A stretch of DNA of 64,000 bases from Acorus gramineus (lineage: Eukaryota > Streptophyta > Magnoliopsida > Acorales > Acoraceae), in contig CM060850.1 of the NCBI GenBank assembly GCA_030737835.1, positions 25,534,296 through 25,598,295 of the forward strand, in the 5' to 3' direction. A program made the translations under genes and the position numbers. Every line of letters begins with the position of its first letter. Position 1 is the first letter of the stretch. This document shows positions 33,674 to 46,107 of this stretch, piece after piece. Below the pieces are notes generated by a model. The model saw only the letters and a program-made list of their open reading frames with translations, did not search any database and had not been told where the DNA came from.

Positions 33674-34796
33674 GATTGGTTCCATTCTTCAACAATGATA
33701 AATTAATATGCAAATATTAAAAAGACAACTAACATGAATTTCATGTTTTCAACATATTATAACATGCATGTACATTTAACCACTTTTCACACATAAACTG
33801 ACAATAATGCACTGTTATTGTGTACATTGTTACAAAGAACATCTTTTCATGTTTTTATTATATTGTAACATGCATACTCATTGCCTAGTTAACATAGAAA
33901 ACACACAATGTACATTGTTAGGTTCACTGTGCACACTATTAATATTCACACTTTGAGAATCTTTTAGTTCAAAAATATATACAACTATATAAAGAGAGAA
34001 ACTTTGAAAATTTCATAATTCCAGAACATGCACGACTACATAAAACTGAAAATCATCGCACACTATGTCATGTACTATATGTGTACACTAATAAGTACAC
34101 TGTGTACATCCTTACACTTTCATATTTCTGAAAACTCTCCAGATTAGAAACATTTATACAAACATCTAAGATGCATAATATCAACACTATAACACTGAAA
34201 ACTATATATAAAAAAAATATTGCTTTGAACAATCAATAAAAACATACATTGGTGACTCTGGGAGTGAGAATCAATTGATCCGGGTCCGGGGCAAGATTCG
34301 TGGTCAAGATCGGAGGTCGGGGTCGTGGGAGGGGGTGGGGGTCGCAGATGGGGTTGTCGGAGGGGGTGGGAGACGCGGATGGGATCGCGGGAGGGGTGGG
34401 AGAAGCGGATGGGATCGCGGGAGGGGGTGGGAGGCGGTCGGGGGAGGTTGGGGGACGCAAGGGAAGGTGCGGGAGGCACGGTGGAGGGGGCCAGTGGAGG
34501 TGATCTCACATTTTCATCTTATGTTTGAGTTTTGGGAGAGAAAGAGACATGTTGGGGAAGAAGGAGAAAGCAAAAAGAAAGGTTAAGTTGAGGGTAAAAA
34601 AGGAATAAAAACAATAGATTGGATAGAAAAAAGATGGAATGACCTAAACAAAATACCATCACTAACTGAGGGACCTAAAGAAAACTTAAAACATTGCAGG
34701 GACTTATTGTTATTATGGATATAGGGTCAGGGACCCCTAATTAATTTCCCCTTTTTTTTTTTTACCCAGATTTTTTTATTTTCTTTCATTTTCCCT

Positions 34797-35000
34797 TAAA
34801 AAACGTGCTCTGTTAAAAACTCAATACATGCGTTAAAAATGTGTAAATGATGATTTTGTTCATCCGAATATATTATAAAACGGATGAGTAAAATCATCAT
34901 TTAAAAAATAAGTTTTTTATATTTTTAATATATTATAAGTGTTAATCAAACAGAATATTTTTTTTTATCGATCAATAAAAATTTAATTTAGATAATTATT
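34797..35000. repeat. Fold-back repeat, family F, copy 3 (partial)
   Basis: AATGATGATTTTGTTCATCCG and CGGATGAGTAAAATCATCATT are inverted arms around TATTATAAAA. The flank TTAATCAAACAGAATATT matches GTTAACTAAACGGAAT in the other copies. Confidence 0.5.
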
Positions 35001-35020
35001 ATTTAGATAGATGTTTTAAA

Positions 35021-35370
35021 GGCTCTGTTTGGTTGCGCGTTTGGACACGCTTTTGTTTTTTGAAAAGCTGAAAAGCTGAAAAGCTAAAATCGTGTAGCTA
35101 AACGGGGCAGTTTTTTTGCAGAATCGGAAGCTGAATTCTTTTTAATTTTTTCCTCAAAATCTGTGTTTTAAAAAGCTCAGAAACAATGCTTTTTAATCGG
35201 AATCGATTTTTTAAATTGAAAAACAACTTTCTCTACCAAACATTAAACTCCTTTCAAATATTGATTTCTGAATTAAAAAAAAAATTTTTAAAAAATGAAG
35301 GTATAAAATAATCTTAAAAAATATTTTTATTCTAAAAATTACTTTTTAATATGTATTTTCAAACGTACCC
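35021..35370. repeat. Tourist-like MITE, family B, copy 1
   Basis: Begins GGCTCTGTTTGGTTGCGCG and ends CAAACGTACCC. It shares GCAGAATCGGAAGCTG, AATCTGTGTTTT, CAACTTTCTCT and CAAACATTAAACTC with the copy at 36809-37151. The right terminus is eroded, so the target duplication is unclear. Confidence 0.65.
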
Positions 35371-36808
35371 AGAAAGAATTTATATGAATTTAAAAAAAAA
35401 ATAACGGACCACATGGGTTACAGACAACTCACAGTCACATGTGGATTTTTCCGATAAGTAAAAACAACCTTTGGATTCAATGCCATGGGTCCCCCACCGT
35501 CGAAGTACTACGGTCGGTGACGGTGACTGACGAAAAGACCGGCGGATAGGCCGCCGGCGACGGCAGCACGCGATTCGCTTCCCCGTATTTAAAACACAGT
35601 CGTCGTCGTCCGTAGATGGTCACTTCACACTGCCACGTGTCAGAATCACATAAATGCCTGTCCAGTCGTCCCGTATTATAGCGTGGGCTACACAGACGAC
35701 CTCACAAGATTCGTGACATATTCGGGATATAATTACCGAAACACCTTTATTGTTCCATTATTATCCAGGGGTAGTTTCGTCCAAACACGCGCTGTTCTAC
35801 GCTCGCAGTCCCTTTCACGCTCCTCCCTATATCGGTGTAAGTTGACCAAAATGTCCTCATATTCTCCTGTCCACACGCAAAGCTGTGTAGGGTACTATGG
35901 TCCATTTACTGAGAGAGGAGGGTGGGCAGTTAAGTGGGTCGGACGAACAAAGACTCACGCATTCATTTATTTACCGTCTATAGCCGGTTAGAGTGGGACC
36001 CACTAAGTAGGCTGCCAAAACCGGTCGAAACAGGCTTTATTTCATTTTACAGAACCTACTTTTCCACTTCGGCCCTTTCCCGACCTTTATTCATCTTCAT
36101 TTTTGAACACACAACCAAAATCTCCACCACTTCCGTATGAGATTGTGTTTTTTCCTTTCTTTTTTTGCAAGCTCTGAGAATTAGGTTTTAAGGGTTGTTA
36201 CTCTAATTTGTTTTTTTTGTTTTTACCGTTCTAAATAAATACAATTTTATGTATTTGATAGCTCCTTCATGAGATATATAATTTGTTTAAATTTTTTTAT
36301 ATTTTTATAAATGATAGCATTTAATTAATTGAAATATATAATTTACAATTATAAAAGCATATACCTCACATTCATATAGAAAAGATAAAAGTATTAAAAA
36401 AATAAAAACAACGCGTATTAGATTGTAAAATAAATTGAGTATGACATTTTTTTAGGTTTTTACTTCCCAAAAAAACTTTATCTATTAGGTCCATTTTATA
36501 CCTGTATGAGAACTGGAAAAGGCATTCGACATGACTTTATTTTTGGAGGAAGTCAAAATCTCCAAATGTACCCATAAAGGTCTTGGTAAATTTGCTAGCA
36601 CCAAGAGTTACTCTTCATTGATGCGTGTTCAACTCTCAACTTTGACTTACACAAGTGTCTCTATGAAAATTTACGAGTGGGTCGATGCGGATATCTGGAG
36701 AATTAGTCATTGTTTCGAAGGGTAATTGATACCTTTGATAGCAAAAAAAAAAAAGCTCTAAAGGTGTTTTAAAATGCTTAAAATATTGTGTATTCAATCA
36801 CACCCTAA
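35371..36808. other. Gene-less segment between two copies of MITE family B
   Basis: 35460-35650 is GC-rich with CGCCGGCGACGGCAGCACG and a G-box-like GCCACGTGTC (about 35631-35640), suggestive of a regulatory or leader region. No coding exon was found to go with it. The rest is AT-rich. Confidence 0.35.
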
Positions 36809-37151
36809 GGCCCCGTTTGGTTGTGTGTTTGAGTGCGCTTTTACTTTTTGAAAAGTTGAAAAGTTAAAATCGTACAACCAAACGGGGCAGTTTTTTGCAG
36901 AATCGGAAGCTGGATTCCTTTTAATTTTTCCCTCGAAATCTGTGTTTTGAAAAACTCAAAAATAACGTTTTTTTGTCGTAATCGATTTTTTGAATTGAAA
37001 AGCAACTTTCTCTGTCAAACATTAAACTCATTTCAAATATTGATTCCTGAATTAAAAAAAAACATCATAAAAAAGTAAAGATCTAAAATCATCTTAAAAA
37101 CACAACTTTATTCCAAAAGCTATTTTTCAATATGTGTTTCCAAACGGACCC
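36809..37151. mobile_element. Tourist-like MITE, family B, copy 2
   Basis: TAA at 36806-36808 and 37152-37154 flanks GGCCCCGTTTGG ... CCAAACGGACCC, near-perfect inverted termini. 343 bp, non-coding, intact ends. It lies about 1 kb upstream of the ERL gene. 37155-37760 is AT-rich with no identified feature. Confidence 0.72.
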
Positions 37152-37979
37152 TAAATATATCTATATTATAATTTTTTGCTTAATAAAATAATTCTATTAT
37201 ATAAATAACTAAATTTTGATCAAATTTGTACATTTTTATAACTATCAAATTATCTTAAAATAAAATATATATGTTGCAATACAAAACAAACAGTGTAAAA
37301 AACAATCAGTAACTTATTTTTTATTAATCGATTATACAAAGTAGTTACATTTTTTAACTAAAAAATAGCATATTTTTACTTCTTCTCTTTAGATAAAGTA
37401 TAAATATGAGTTTGAAAAATATTTTACATTTAAATCAGCTTTAAAAATAACCTTTCAAACAACATATAAATCTGTTCTTGTAATAATTTTTTTTTTCTTA
37501 TAATTAAATCAGTTTTCTTCAATAAAACAGCTCAATGCATATATAAACAGGTGTGTATTAAGCATTATTTTACAAAAACAAAATTTCTAAAGCCTCATTT
37601 TCAAAACTACACAATAAAATTAATTTTAAATAAAAAATATATATTTCCAGCTGTTATCAAATAATTTTGAAATAATGTCAATTTTTATATATATATACAA
37701 TAATTATATATATATATTTATTATTCACTGTACTATTGCCTTATCGGCTAATTCAGATTTGAGGAGCTAATTCAATGCCTCGATATCCCGACCGGGTTCG
37801 TGTCGTAGGTCGACAGTAAAAACAATCACGTCGCTTTCGCCACCGCTATTTTTTTTTTTGTTGGAAATTATTTTTTCGAAAGGAAAAAAAAAAAAAAAGA
37901 AAGAGAAGGCTCTGTACGACCGACGGCCCACTACGCATTGCCGGTTTCGGGAAAAAAGAAAAAAAACCCTCATTAACGT

Positions 37980-38133
37980 CTCTTCACCGTCGTTTATTCT
38001 CTCTCTCACTCATCACTCACAGACACAACACACAAAACACACTCTCCCTCTCTCCGTCTAACGAGGCTGTACTATTGCTCACGCCAAATGACCTCTCCCT
38101 GATATCTAAAACAATCCCCCCCCCCCTCAAACA
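37980..38133 (+). promoter_or_regulatory. Pyrimidine-rich ERL 5' leader
   Basis: CTCTCTCTCACTCATCACTC and CACTCTCCCTCTCTCCG precede a C run (38117-38126) and the ATG. CT-rich leaders are common near plant transcription starts. No TATA box was fixed. Confidence 0.45.
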
Positions 38134-41100
38134 ATGTCGACAGTGAAAATGGAGGAAGAAGTGCTGAATATGAAGAAGTCGATCTTCTTCTTCTTCGTAG
38201 CGGCAATGGCGACCGTCTCCTGCTTTGTGCCTTCCGTTTCTTCGCTTTCTAACGAAGGTTTGCTCTGGTTTCTCGTAACATACGCAGCAATGCAGGTGGG
38301 TTTCTCTTCCGAATTTCACTTTTGTTTTACTTGGCGAGCAGCGGAGGCTCTAATGGCGATGAAGGCGTCGTTCGGAAACGTAGCGAACGTGCTCTTGGAC
38401 TGGACCAACGAAAACGATGATTATTGCTCTTGGAGAGGAGTCCTATGCGACAACGCCACTTTCGCCGTCGTTTCATTGTACGTTTCGACTCTCTCTCACA
38501 CGGGCTCTGGTTTTTTTTGGCTCTTCGTTTGTTGTTTCAACGGGTGACACTTGACTTTGAAGGAATCTGTCGAGCCTGAACCTCGGCGGGGAGATCTCGC
38601 CTTCCGTCGGAGACCTCAAAAGCTTGGAAACCATGTATGTGTTGTTTGACTTGCACAAAAGCTGTGTTTTGGTTTGCATTTCTTTTGTTGAGTTGGCGTT
38701 TGTGGTGGTTTTGCTTTGGTTTTGTTAGAGATCTGAAGAGGAACCGATTGACGGGGCAGATACCTGATGAGATCGGAGACTGTGTTTCTCTCAGATACTT
38801 GTAACCTCTCTCTGCATTTGATTCTCTGTTTTTATTGTATATATTTTTTTTTGTTATTTTAGATGTAATATGTGTTTATTGTTTGCAGGGATCTATCAGG
38901 GAACTCGCTTTATGGTGATATTCCATTTTCCATATCCAAGCTTAAACTGCTTGAGGAATTGTGAGTGGCCTCATCTGAATATGTAAACCGATAGGATAAA
39001 CATTAGTATATAGTAGTACATTTTAAATAACTGTGCGAGATACTATGATGTAGGGACCTGAAGAACAACCAGTTGACGGGGCCTATCCCATCCACGCTGT
39101 CTCAGATACCTAACTTGAAAACTCTGTGAGTGTTTCTTTATGTTTCGTGTTTCGCACCCTTGGATTGTAAAGTTGCGCTTCGGTTTTTTCGGTTTGATAC
39201 GTCATTTTGATGAATGTTGTGATTTATTTGTCATCTTTTGAGGTTGTGCTATTGATATGTATTCTTTAATGTCCTTTGTATAGTGATTTGGCTCAAAATC
39301 AGCTGACAGGGGAAATCCCCAGACTAATATACTGGAATGAAGTGCTTCAATACCTGTGAGCACTCATGTTTTACTCTGTTCACTGTACCTTGGCTTCTAT
39401 TGTTTGTGATCTTCCAATTATTTCTAGTGGATTTTTTTTATGCCTTTATCATCAAGATAAACCTGAGATGACTGCTCGAATCAATCTGAACTTCATATTT
39501 AGCAGCCCAATTTTTAGTATTTGGTTGGATTATTTTTCCAAATACCTCAGATATTTGTGATTTTATATTATATAAGCTTATCTATCAAGGAAATACATGC
39601 AATTGGTCTCTGTATATGTTAGGAAGCTTTTAATATGTAAATGAATTCAGCTCTCATCTCCAAAGTAGTTTTTGTGCACACATTATTTTTAATCTCTGCA
39701 AAACGTTTTGTGAAAGCATTTTTTATACTGCTAAATTTATGGTTTACTTTTGCATCGTTGATTTTTCTGCAGAGGTTTACGTGGCAATTCATTAACTGGT
39801 ACCTTGTCCCCTGATATGTGCCAATTGACTGGCTTGTGGTATTTGTAAGTGATGCTCTCAGTTACTATGTCATATTTATATTTTCATCTTGAAATTTCCT
39901 TATAACCTGCAAGGGTTTAATTTTTCCTTTCTATATTTCAGTGATGTGAGAGGCAACAACCTCACAGGAACCATTCCAGACAGCATTGGAAACTGCACCA
40001 GCTTTGAGATCCTGTACTATTTTTTATATATATTTTAAATTTTGCGTATTGTTTTCCATGTGGGTCATTTTTCAGATGTTGATTTAAAAAAATTTTGAAT
40101 TGCAGAGATGTATCCTACAACCAAATTACGGGAGATATACCTTACAACATTGGTTTCCTGCAAGTAGCCACATTGTATGTTTGCCACCTTGTTTTTCCTA
40201 TTGCAATTATAGATTTTGGAATCTATTTTACTTTTTTGTATTAATATTACCTGTAGATAACATTCACAGGGCACACGACATTTGATTTTGATAAGCTTAG
40301 AAGAACTTTTTTTGTTCATTTATTTGGATCATTTGACCATGATTAATCATTCCCTTGTGCTCTTGAAAGTTGTAATTGGCCTTTCTGTGCGGTCATCATT
40401 TATTCCTTTGTCATGTCATTTTGGTCACATGTTTCCTCTGTTTTTCTAAGCTGGATGTTTTCTTAACCATTTCTTACCAGGTCACTCCAAGGAAATAGGC
40501 TTATTGGAAAGATCCCTGAGGTTATTGGGCTTATGCAAGCCCTTGCTGTACTGTGAGTAATATTAAACTTTCAGAGTGATCTTTTTGTTTTCAAGCATAA
40601 AGAGTCAAGGCTCTAAGTTTCTCTGGCCTTCTGTTCAGGGACCTAAGTGAAAATGAACTTGTTGGAACCATCCCCCCAATTCTTGGCAATCTCACCTATA
40701 CTGGCAAGCTGTTAGTATGCTCATGACTTGTGCCTTTCATAATTCATGCTTCTCCATTCCATCTTTTGTTTTATAGTCTGTTCGGCATGTCTCAGGTACC
40801 TGCATAGCAACAAGTTCACTGGACCGATACCTCCGATGTTGGGAAACATGACAAAGCTCAGTTACTTGTAAGTATCATTTACAAGTTGGATACGTGTGTG
40901 CACTTGTATATCTATGATAACCTTCATACATTTTATATGCAGGCAATTGAATAATAACCAGCTAACGGGTGGTATTCCAGAAGAACTTGGCAAACTTGAA
41001 GAACTTTTTGAGTTGTGGGTATTTGCAGGCATTCTCTTTTTTGTTAATGTATTGTTAGTTTGTAATGATCTTATTTATGGTATTCATGTCTCAGAAATCT

Positions 41101-44050
41101 TGCAAATAACAACCTTGAAGGGCCTATCCCGCGAAATATCAGTTCATGCACTGCCCTAAACCAATTGTAAGTCTTGTTACTATGTGAAGTTACTATGTGA
41201 CCTATTTTAAGTAATATTATCAATTCATTTCTAATTCAATGTCTCATTTCAGTAATGTGCATGGTAACAAATTGAATGGGACCATCCCTACTGAATTTCA
41301 GAATTTGGAGAGCCTAACATATCTGTAAGTAACATATGAATCACTGGTTTCCAGTTTTTGTGGCTGTTCTGTATGGCACTTGGTTCTGTGTGTTCTAATG
41401 TTGTGGACATTACTTTCCTTTATCATTCAAGCTTTCTTTTCAATTAAATTTTTGGATCAAAACTGCAGGAATTTCTCTTCAAATAGATTCAATGGTGCAA
41501 TTCCAGTTGAATTGGGTAAAATAGTCAACCTTGACACCCTGTAAGTGGTCATTATTTTGGCATCTTGTTATTCATGTTGATGTAAAATATCATCTATTTA
41601 AATAACACCTGTGTTTCATTAATGATATGGTGTCCAGGGATCTATCCAACAATGATTTTACGGGATCAATCCCGGATTCTGTTGGAGATCTTGAGCATCT
41701 TCTTCAACTGTAAGTTCAGCATCATTGGTTTGTTTAACATTTCCCACTAGATGCTTATCATCTGCAGGGTTGCATGTTAACCTTATTGTTATTTGTCATC
41801 ATATGTATTAGGAACTTGAGTAGGAATAACCTCAATGGCCAAGTACCTGCGGAATTTGGGAATCTTAGAAGCATTCAAGTCATGTACGTTGCAAAAACAT
41901 TACATAATATAAGTAGTCAGCATCTATATGAAAAGTGGCATCATATTTTCCTAATATGTACAGTTGTACACAATTTGCAATTAGTAATGTTCAGTTGCTG
42001 CTGCAGGGATATATCACACAACATGCTTTCTGGTATGATTCCTGAAGAAATGGGCCAGCTGCAGAACATTGAAGCTTTGTAAGTTCTATAAACATTTTCT
42101 TGAAGATTCAAATTGTTATCCTGGATTTTTTTTTTGTCCTCATGACAAGCATATCTTCAGGATATTGAACAACAACCAACTGGAAGGGGAAATACCTATT
42201 CAGTTAGCCAATTGCTTCAGCCTGTCGACATTGTATGTTTCCTCAGTCTTTCTGTTGTTTTCTAAATTTGAAAGGCTCTGTACTAATTTTTTATTTGATT
42301 TTTTGCATCAGGAACCTGTCGTACAATAACTTCTCTGGTGAAATACCCCAAAACAAAAACTTCTCTAAGTTCCCCCCTGAGAGGTACCTTTAATATCTTA
42401 TATTTTTTTCGTATTCTTTACTGTGATGTTTCCATTCTAACTCATTGATCCTTCAGTTTCTTGGGGAATCCATTGTTATGTGGTCCATGGGAATCGTCCT
42501 GTGGTTTGTATGGACAGAATTCCAAAGGTATTTTTTAGAATTCTAATCAATTCATACACAACAATGCATGGAATCTATAGTTTAACCCACCATTTTACAT
42601 TTGGCATCTCATTCACATCTGCTGCAGGCATATTATCCAGAGCTGCAGTTGTTTGTATCACCCTAGGTTCCGTTACACTTTTGTCTATGGTCATAGGTGC
42701 AATTTATAGAACGCAGCAACCCAAGCCATATATCAAAGGATTAGGCAAACCCATGCAAGGTATTGCATTCTCCAAATCTCTTCTGAGACTATCAATGACT
42801 CTAGACTCCTTACCAATTCTCATGCTTAACATCAGGTCCCCCAAAACTGGTGGTTCTTCAAATGGATATGGCAGTTCATACATATGAAGACATCATGAGA
42901 GTAACTGATAATCTGAGTGAGAAATACATAGTAGGATATGGCGCATCAAGCACGGTTTACAAATGCGTAGTGAAGAACGCCAAACCCATTGCTATCAAAA
43001 GATTATATGATCAGTACCCTCACAACTTGCGGGTGTTTGAGAACGAACTGGAAACAATTGGCAGCATCAGACACCGAAATCTTGTCAGCTTGCATGGCTA
43101 CTCCCTCTCCCCTCTTGGGAACCTTCTCTTCTATGAATACATGGAAAATGGCTCCCTCTGGGATCTTCTTCATGGTATGTAGAATTTCATTTTTCTTTCA
43201 TTCATTCATCATAATTCAAACTAAAGCACTACTAAATATGATTATCCTCACTAGGTCCTTCAACAAAAGTGAAGCTTGATTGGGATACAAGGCTGAGAAT
43301 AGCAGTGGGTGCAGCGCAAGGGCTGGCATACCTACACCATGACTGCAACCCACGGATCATTCACAGGGATGTGAAGTCCTCAAACATCCTGCTGGATGAG
43401 AACTTTGAGGCACACATCTCCGATTTCGGTATTGCAAAATCCATATCATCGTCGAAAATGCATGCCTCTACTTTTGTGATGGGAACGATTGGCTACATTG
43501 ATCCAGAGTACGCTCGCACATCTCGTCTGAACGAAAAATCTGATGTTTATAGCTTCGGCATTGTTCTTTTGGAGCTTCTCACTGGGAAGAAAGCCGTGGA
43601 TAATGAGTCAAATTTACATCAACTTGTGAGCAACCTCTTTCACTTACACCTAATTTAATAATGTGATCCATTACTAATATACGCCATTTGTATTGCATCT
43701 GTTATTCGAATCAGATCCTCTCAAAAGCAGATGACAACACTGTGATGGAAGCAGTGGACACAGAGGTGTCGGTCACATGCATGGACCTTGGTTTAGTGAG
43801 GAAGACATTCCAGCTTGCGCTGCTATGCACAAAGAGGAGTCCCTTGGAGAGGCCTAACATGCACGAGGTCGCTCGCGTGTTAGTCTCATTGTTGCCTACA
43901 CCTCCCACAAAGGCATTCTCTGCTCCTGTGAAACAATTTGACTATGCGCGCTTTCTAGCGGACACGGACGGGAAGAATGGGGAGAGCAAAGTGAAGAATA
44001 ACAGCATGAATAGCAGCAGCTGCTCCTCTGGCGCACAGTGGTCTGTTTGA
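38134..44050 (+). CDS. ERL1: ERECTA-LIKE LRR receptor kinase
   Basis: 27 exons: 38134-38257, 38342-38477, 38563-38634, 38729-38800, 38889-38960, 39054-39125, 39284-39355, 39773-39844, 39942-40013, 40106-40174, 40481-40552, 40639-40710, 40796-40867, 40943-41014, 41095-41166, 41253-41324, 41469-41540, 41638-41709, 41812-41883, 42007-42078, 42161-42232, 42312-42383, 42457-42527, 42628-42759, 42836-43174, 43255-43625, 43715-44050; 981 aa. Exons 3-22 are one LRR each (72 bp; exon 10 is 69 bp), all phase 2, the ERECTA family layout. Seen: signal peptide ([17 protein letters not shown]), [14 protein letters not shown], about 20 LRRs, TM about 595-616, kinase with K688, HRD D785 and DFG D803, all intact. 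ERL proteins are plasma-membrane receptors for EPF/EPFL peptides that, with TMM and SERKs, control stomatal spacing and organ growth. Wording is closest to ERL1/ERL2. The first of three in-frame Mets is used as start; 38149 and 38170 are alternatives. Confidence 0.96.
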
Positions 44051-44425
44051 TTTGTGAAAGTGGTATCAAAGAACATGCTTTTAGAATGAATGGGTTTCTT
44101 TCTTATGGAAAAGGACCAAAGAAAGGAATCCAAAGTTTTGGTTTTTTGTTGGGAGGATCTTTTAAACCTTCTCTAACATTGTACACAAGTCATAGAAGCT
44201 TCTTCTTAGACCCCTCCGATTTGGAGGAAATGCTGGTTTATAATTATTATTATTAAAAAAGTGTTTTGTTTTTTTTTATGAGTTGGTTGTTATGGTTATG
44301 ACAGTTTAAAATTGAAATTATATAAGTTGTCGGATTATATTATATTATTTCTGTAAAAATTATTGAAATTATATTAGTAGTGATACTAGTGCTGATGTAG
44401 TTTCCTTTTCTAAAATTACACAGGA

Positions 44426-44499
44426 GCTGGAATAGCTCAGTTGGCTAGAGCGTGTGGCTGTTAACCACAAGGTCGGAGGTTCGAGCCCTCCTTCTAGCG
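44426..44499 (+). tRNA. tRNA-Asn (anticodon GTT)
   Basis: 74 nt. The acceptor stem GCTGGAA pairs with TTCTAGC (one G-T pair), discriminator G. The anticodon arm TGTGGCTGTTAACCACA gives GTT. The T arm GGAGG-TTCGAGC-CCTCC pairs fully. Pol III box A TAGCTCAGTTGGCTAGA and box B GGTTCGAGCCC are intact; a TTTT terminator follows about 8 bp downstream. No intron. It looks functional; it sits 375 bp after the ERL stop codon. Confidence 0.95.
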
Positions 44500-45801
44500 T
44501 CCCTTGTTTTTCAATTTTGTTTATTATATCCTCCGTGTATATAACCAAGGCACCAAGCCCATTTTAATCTTGTTTGCTTTTTTATAACCAATATGCATGT
44601 ATACATTCCAAATCATGTGTTATATTTTAGTTAAAAATCAATAAAGCCAAAACGAGGTTTACAAAAATGCCCCCATCCTCACCACGAAAGAAAAGGCATA
44701 CACATTAAGTCTCAACATGACATAAGTTATTCTGAAATAAATAATTATTTTAGTATGGACAAATAATTAATCATTTTCTATTTCATTGTGTTTTAAGTTT
44801 TTATTTTCATAACAAATAAGTTGTGTTTTTAAGTTTTTCTTTTTTCATAATAAATAAGTTGTGTTTTTAAGTTTTTCTTTTTTCATAATAAATAAGTTGT
44901 GAATATAGATTTTTAAAATATAAAAAATTGATTTGACATGTGAATTCTTTAATTTATTTACCGTGATGATATATAGTTTGACATATGAATATCATTTATA
45001 CTAGTGGAATAGATCTGATATAATAACACAATTCCCCTCCTTCTTGGCGTCCCTTGTTTTTCAATTTTGTTTATTATATCCTCCATATATATAACCAAGC
45101 CCATTTTAATCTTGTTTGCTTTTTTATAAGGAAAATATTAGACTCAATCACATTCACCAATCAAAATTCAGACCTCATGTGTTTTCATTTTTTTTTAAAT
45201 AGTAAATATCATCTGATGAGGTCTATGCTTTGATAAAAAGTGCATATCGCTTCATTTTGAATTGAATGAACCGATTTTTAGTAAGTGTAAGAAAATAATT
45301 AATATGGTATATACATCTAACTAAGTATATACTTTACTGAATTTTTAATGTGGTATATAAGACTGTGTTTTGGACTGAGAAAAAAATTAAGTGTAACAGT
45401 ACTCTTTTTATAACCAATTTACATGTATACATTCCAAATCATGTGTTATATTTTAGTTAAAAATAAAAAAATCAATAAAGCCAAAATGAGGATTACAAAA
45501 ATGCCCCCCATCCTCACCACGAAAGAAAAGGCACACACCCAAGTCCCGTTTGAGTATTGACATAGGTTATTATGAAATAAATAATAATTTTAGTATAGGT
45601 AAATAATTAGTTATTTTCTATTTCACTATGTTTTTAGTTTTTTTTTTTTTCATAATAAATAAGTTGTGAATATATATTTTTAAAATGTAAAAAATTGATT
45701 TGACATGTGGATCCCTTAGTTTATTTACGGTGGTGATATATAGTTTGACAAATGAGCATCATTTATACCAGTGAAATATATTTGATAGAATAACACAATT
45801 C
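44486..45801 (+). repeat. Tandem duplication starting inside the tRNA-Asn 3' end
   Basis: Copy 1 is 44486-45034 and copy 2 is 45035-45801. Both begin with CCCTCCTTCT and CCCTTGTTTTTCAATTTTG, so copy 2 retains the last ~14 bases of the tRNA gene (with changes). Both end ATAACACAATTC. Copy 2 is longer because of a MITE at 45129-45403. Copy 1 has an extra ~41-bp tandem expansion (44786-44901, unit CATAATAAATAAGTTGTG plus T-rich spacer). Confidence 0.85.
45129..45403. mobile_element. MITE family H, copy 1, with in-window empty site
   Basis: TTTTTATA occurs on both sides (45121-45128 and 45405-45412), an 8-9-bp target duplication. The corresponding uninterrupted site GCTTTTTTATAACC is present in tandem copy 1 (about 44576-44589), which proves the insertion. 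The body (TTTTCATTTTTTTTTAAATAG, GCATATCGCTTCATTTTG, GAATGAACCGATTTTTAGTA) recurs at 58161-58448. Confidence 0.8.
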
Positions 45802-46107
45802 AATAAAAATTTAGAATATAAATATCAGTTTATTCTTATATTTTTTGACATAGTTATACCCCTTATTCCTTATAAACAAATAACTTTTTGGTTATTTCTC
45901 TCTATTCCTCCATTATTCCGCCATCTAAATGGGGCCCAAGGTTTTTCACTCATCTCACTGTTTGTCTTCCCTTTCCCTAAGCCACACTCCCCTTCTGTTC
46001 ATCCCCTAGCATTCTTCTGAGGTTCCACATGGATCTACCTAAAGTTTAACATCCAATATTGCAGGCAATTTCACATAATGGAACAACAGAGAGATGGACA
46101 AAGCTAA

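Larger units (their letters stand above)
30794..34737. mobile_element. Mutator-like TIR element (3.9 kb), non-autonomous
   Basis: Left terminus GGGGTCCCTGACTCTATATC (to about 30844) and right terminus (34687-34737, inverted) match at about 48 of 51 positions. Flanking DNA is AATTAATT on both sides, a possible 8-9-bp target duplication, though palindromic and so ambiguous. Inside, a transposase C-terminal relic with a CCHC knuckle lies on minus at 33284-33673. Sub-terminal GC-rich segments (30980-31260 and 34260-34590) could be captured host DNA. A minisatellite occupies the middle. No intact transposase core is seen. Confidence 0.75.

Noticed and set aside
34144..34586. Proline-rich (minus) or glycine-rich (plus) frames
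   Set aside because: Arise from a G-rich repetitive segment (GGGAGGGGGTGGG-like); no protein family is supported.
35683..36140. ORFs of 68-102 codons in the GC-rich patch before ERL
   Set aside because: No domain, start context or splice partner; composition suggests promoter-like DNA.
43711..44133. Minus-strand ORFs over the last ERL exon
   Set aside because: Antisense to a conserved kinase exon; no independent evidence.
44800..45800. CRISPR-like direct repeats next to a tRNA gene, or a tRNA-integrated island
   Set aside because: The repeats are a simple tandem duplication with AT-rich non-coding content in a plant nuclear genome; no integrase or cas-type genes.
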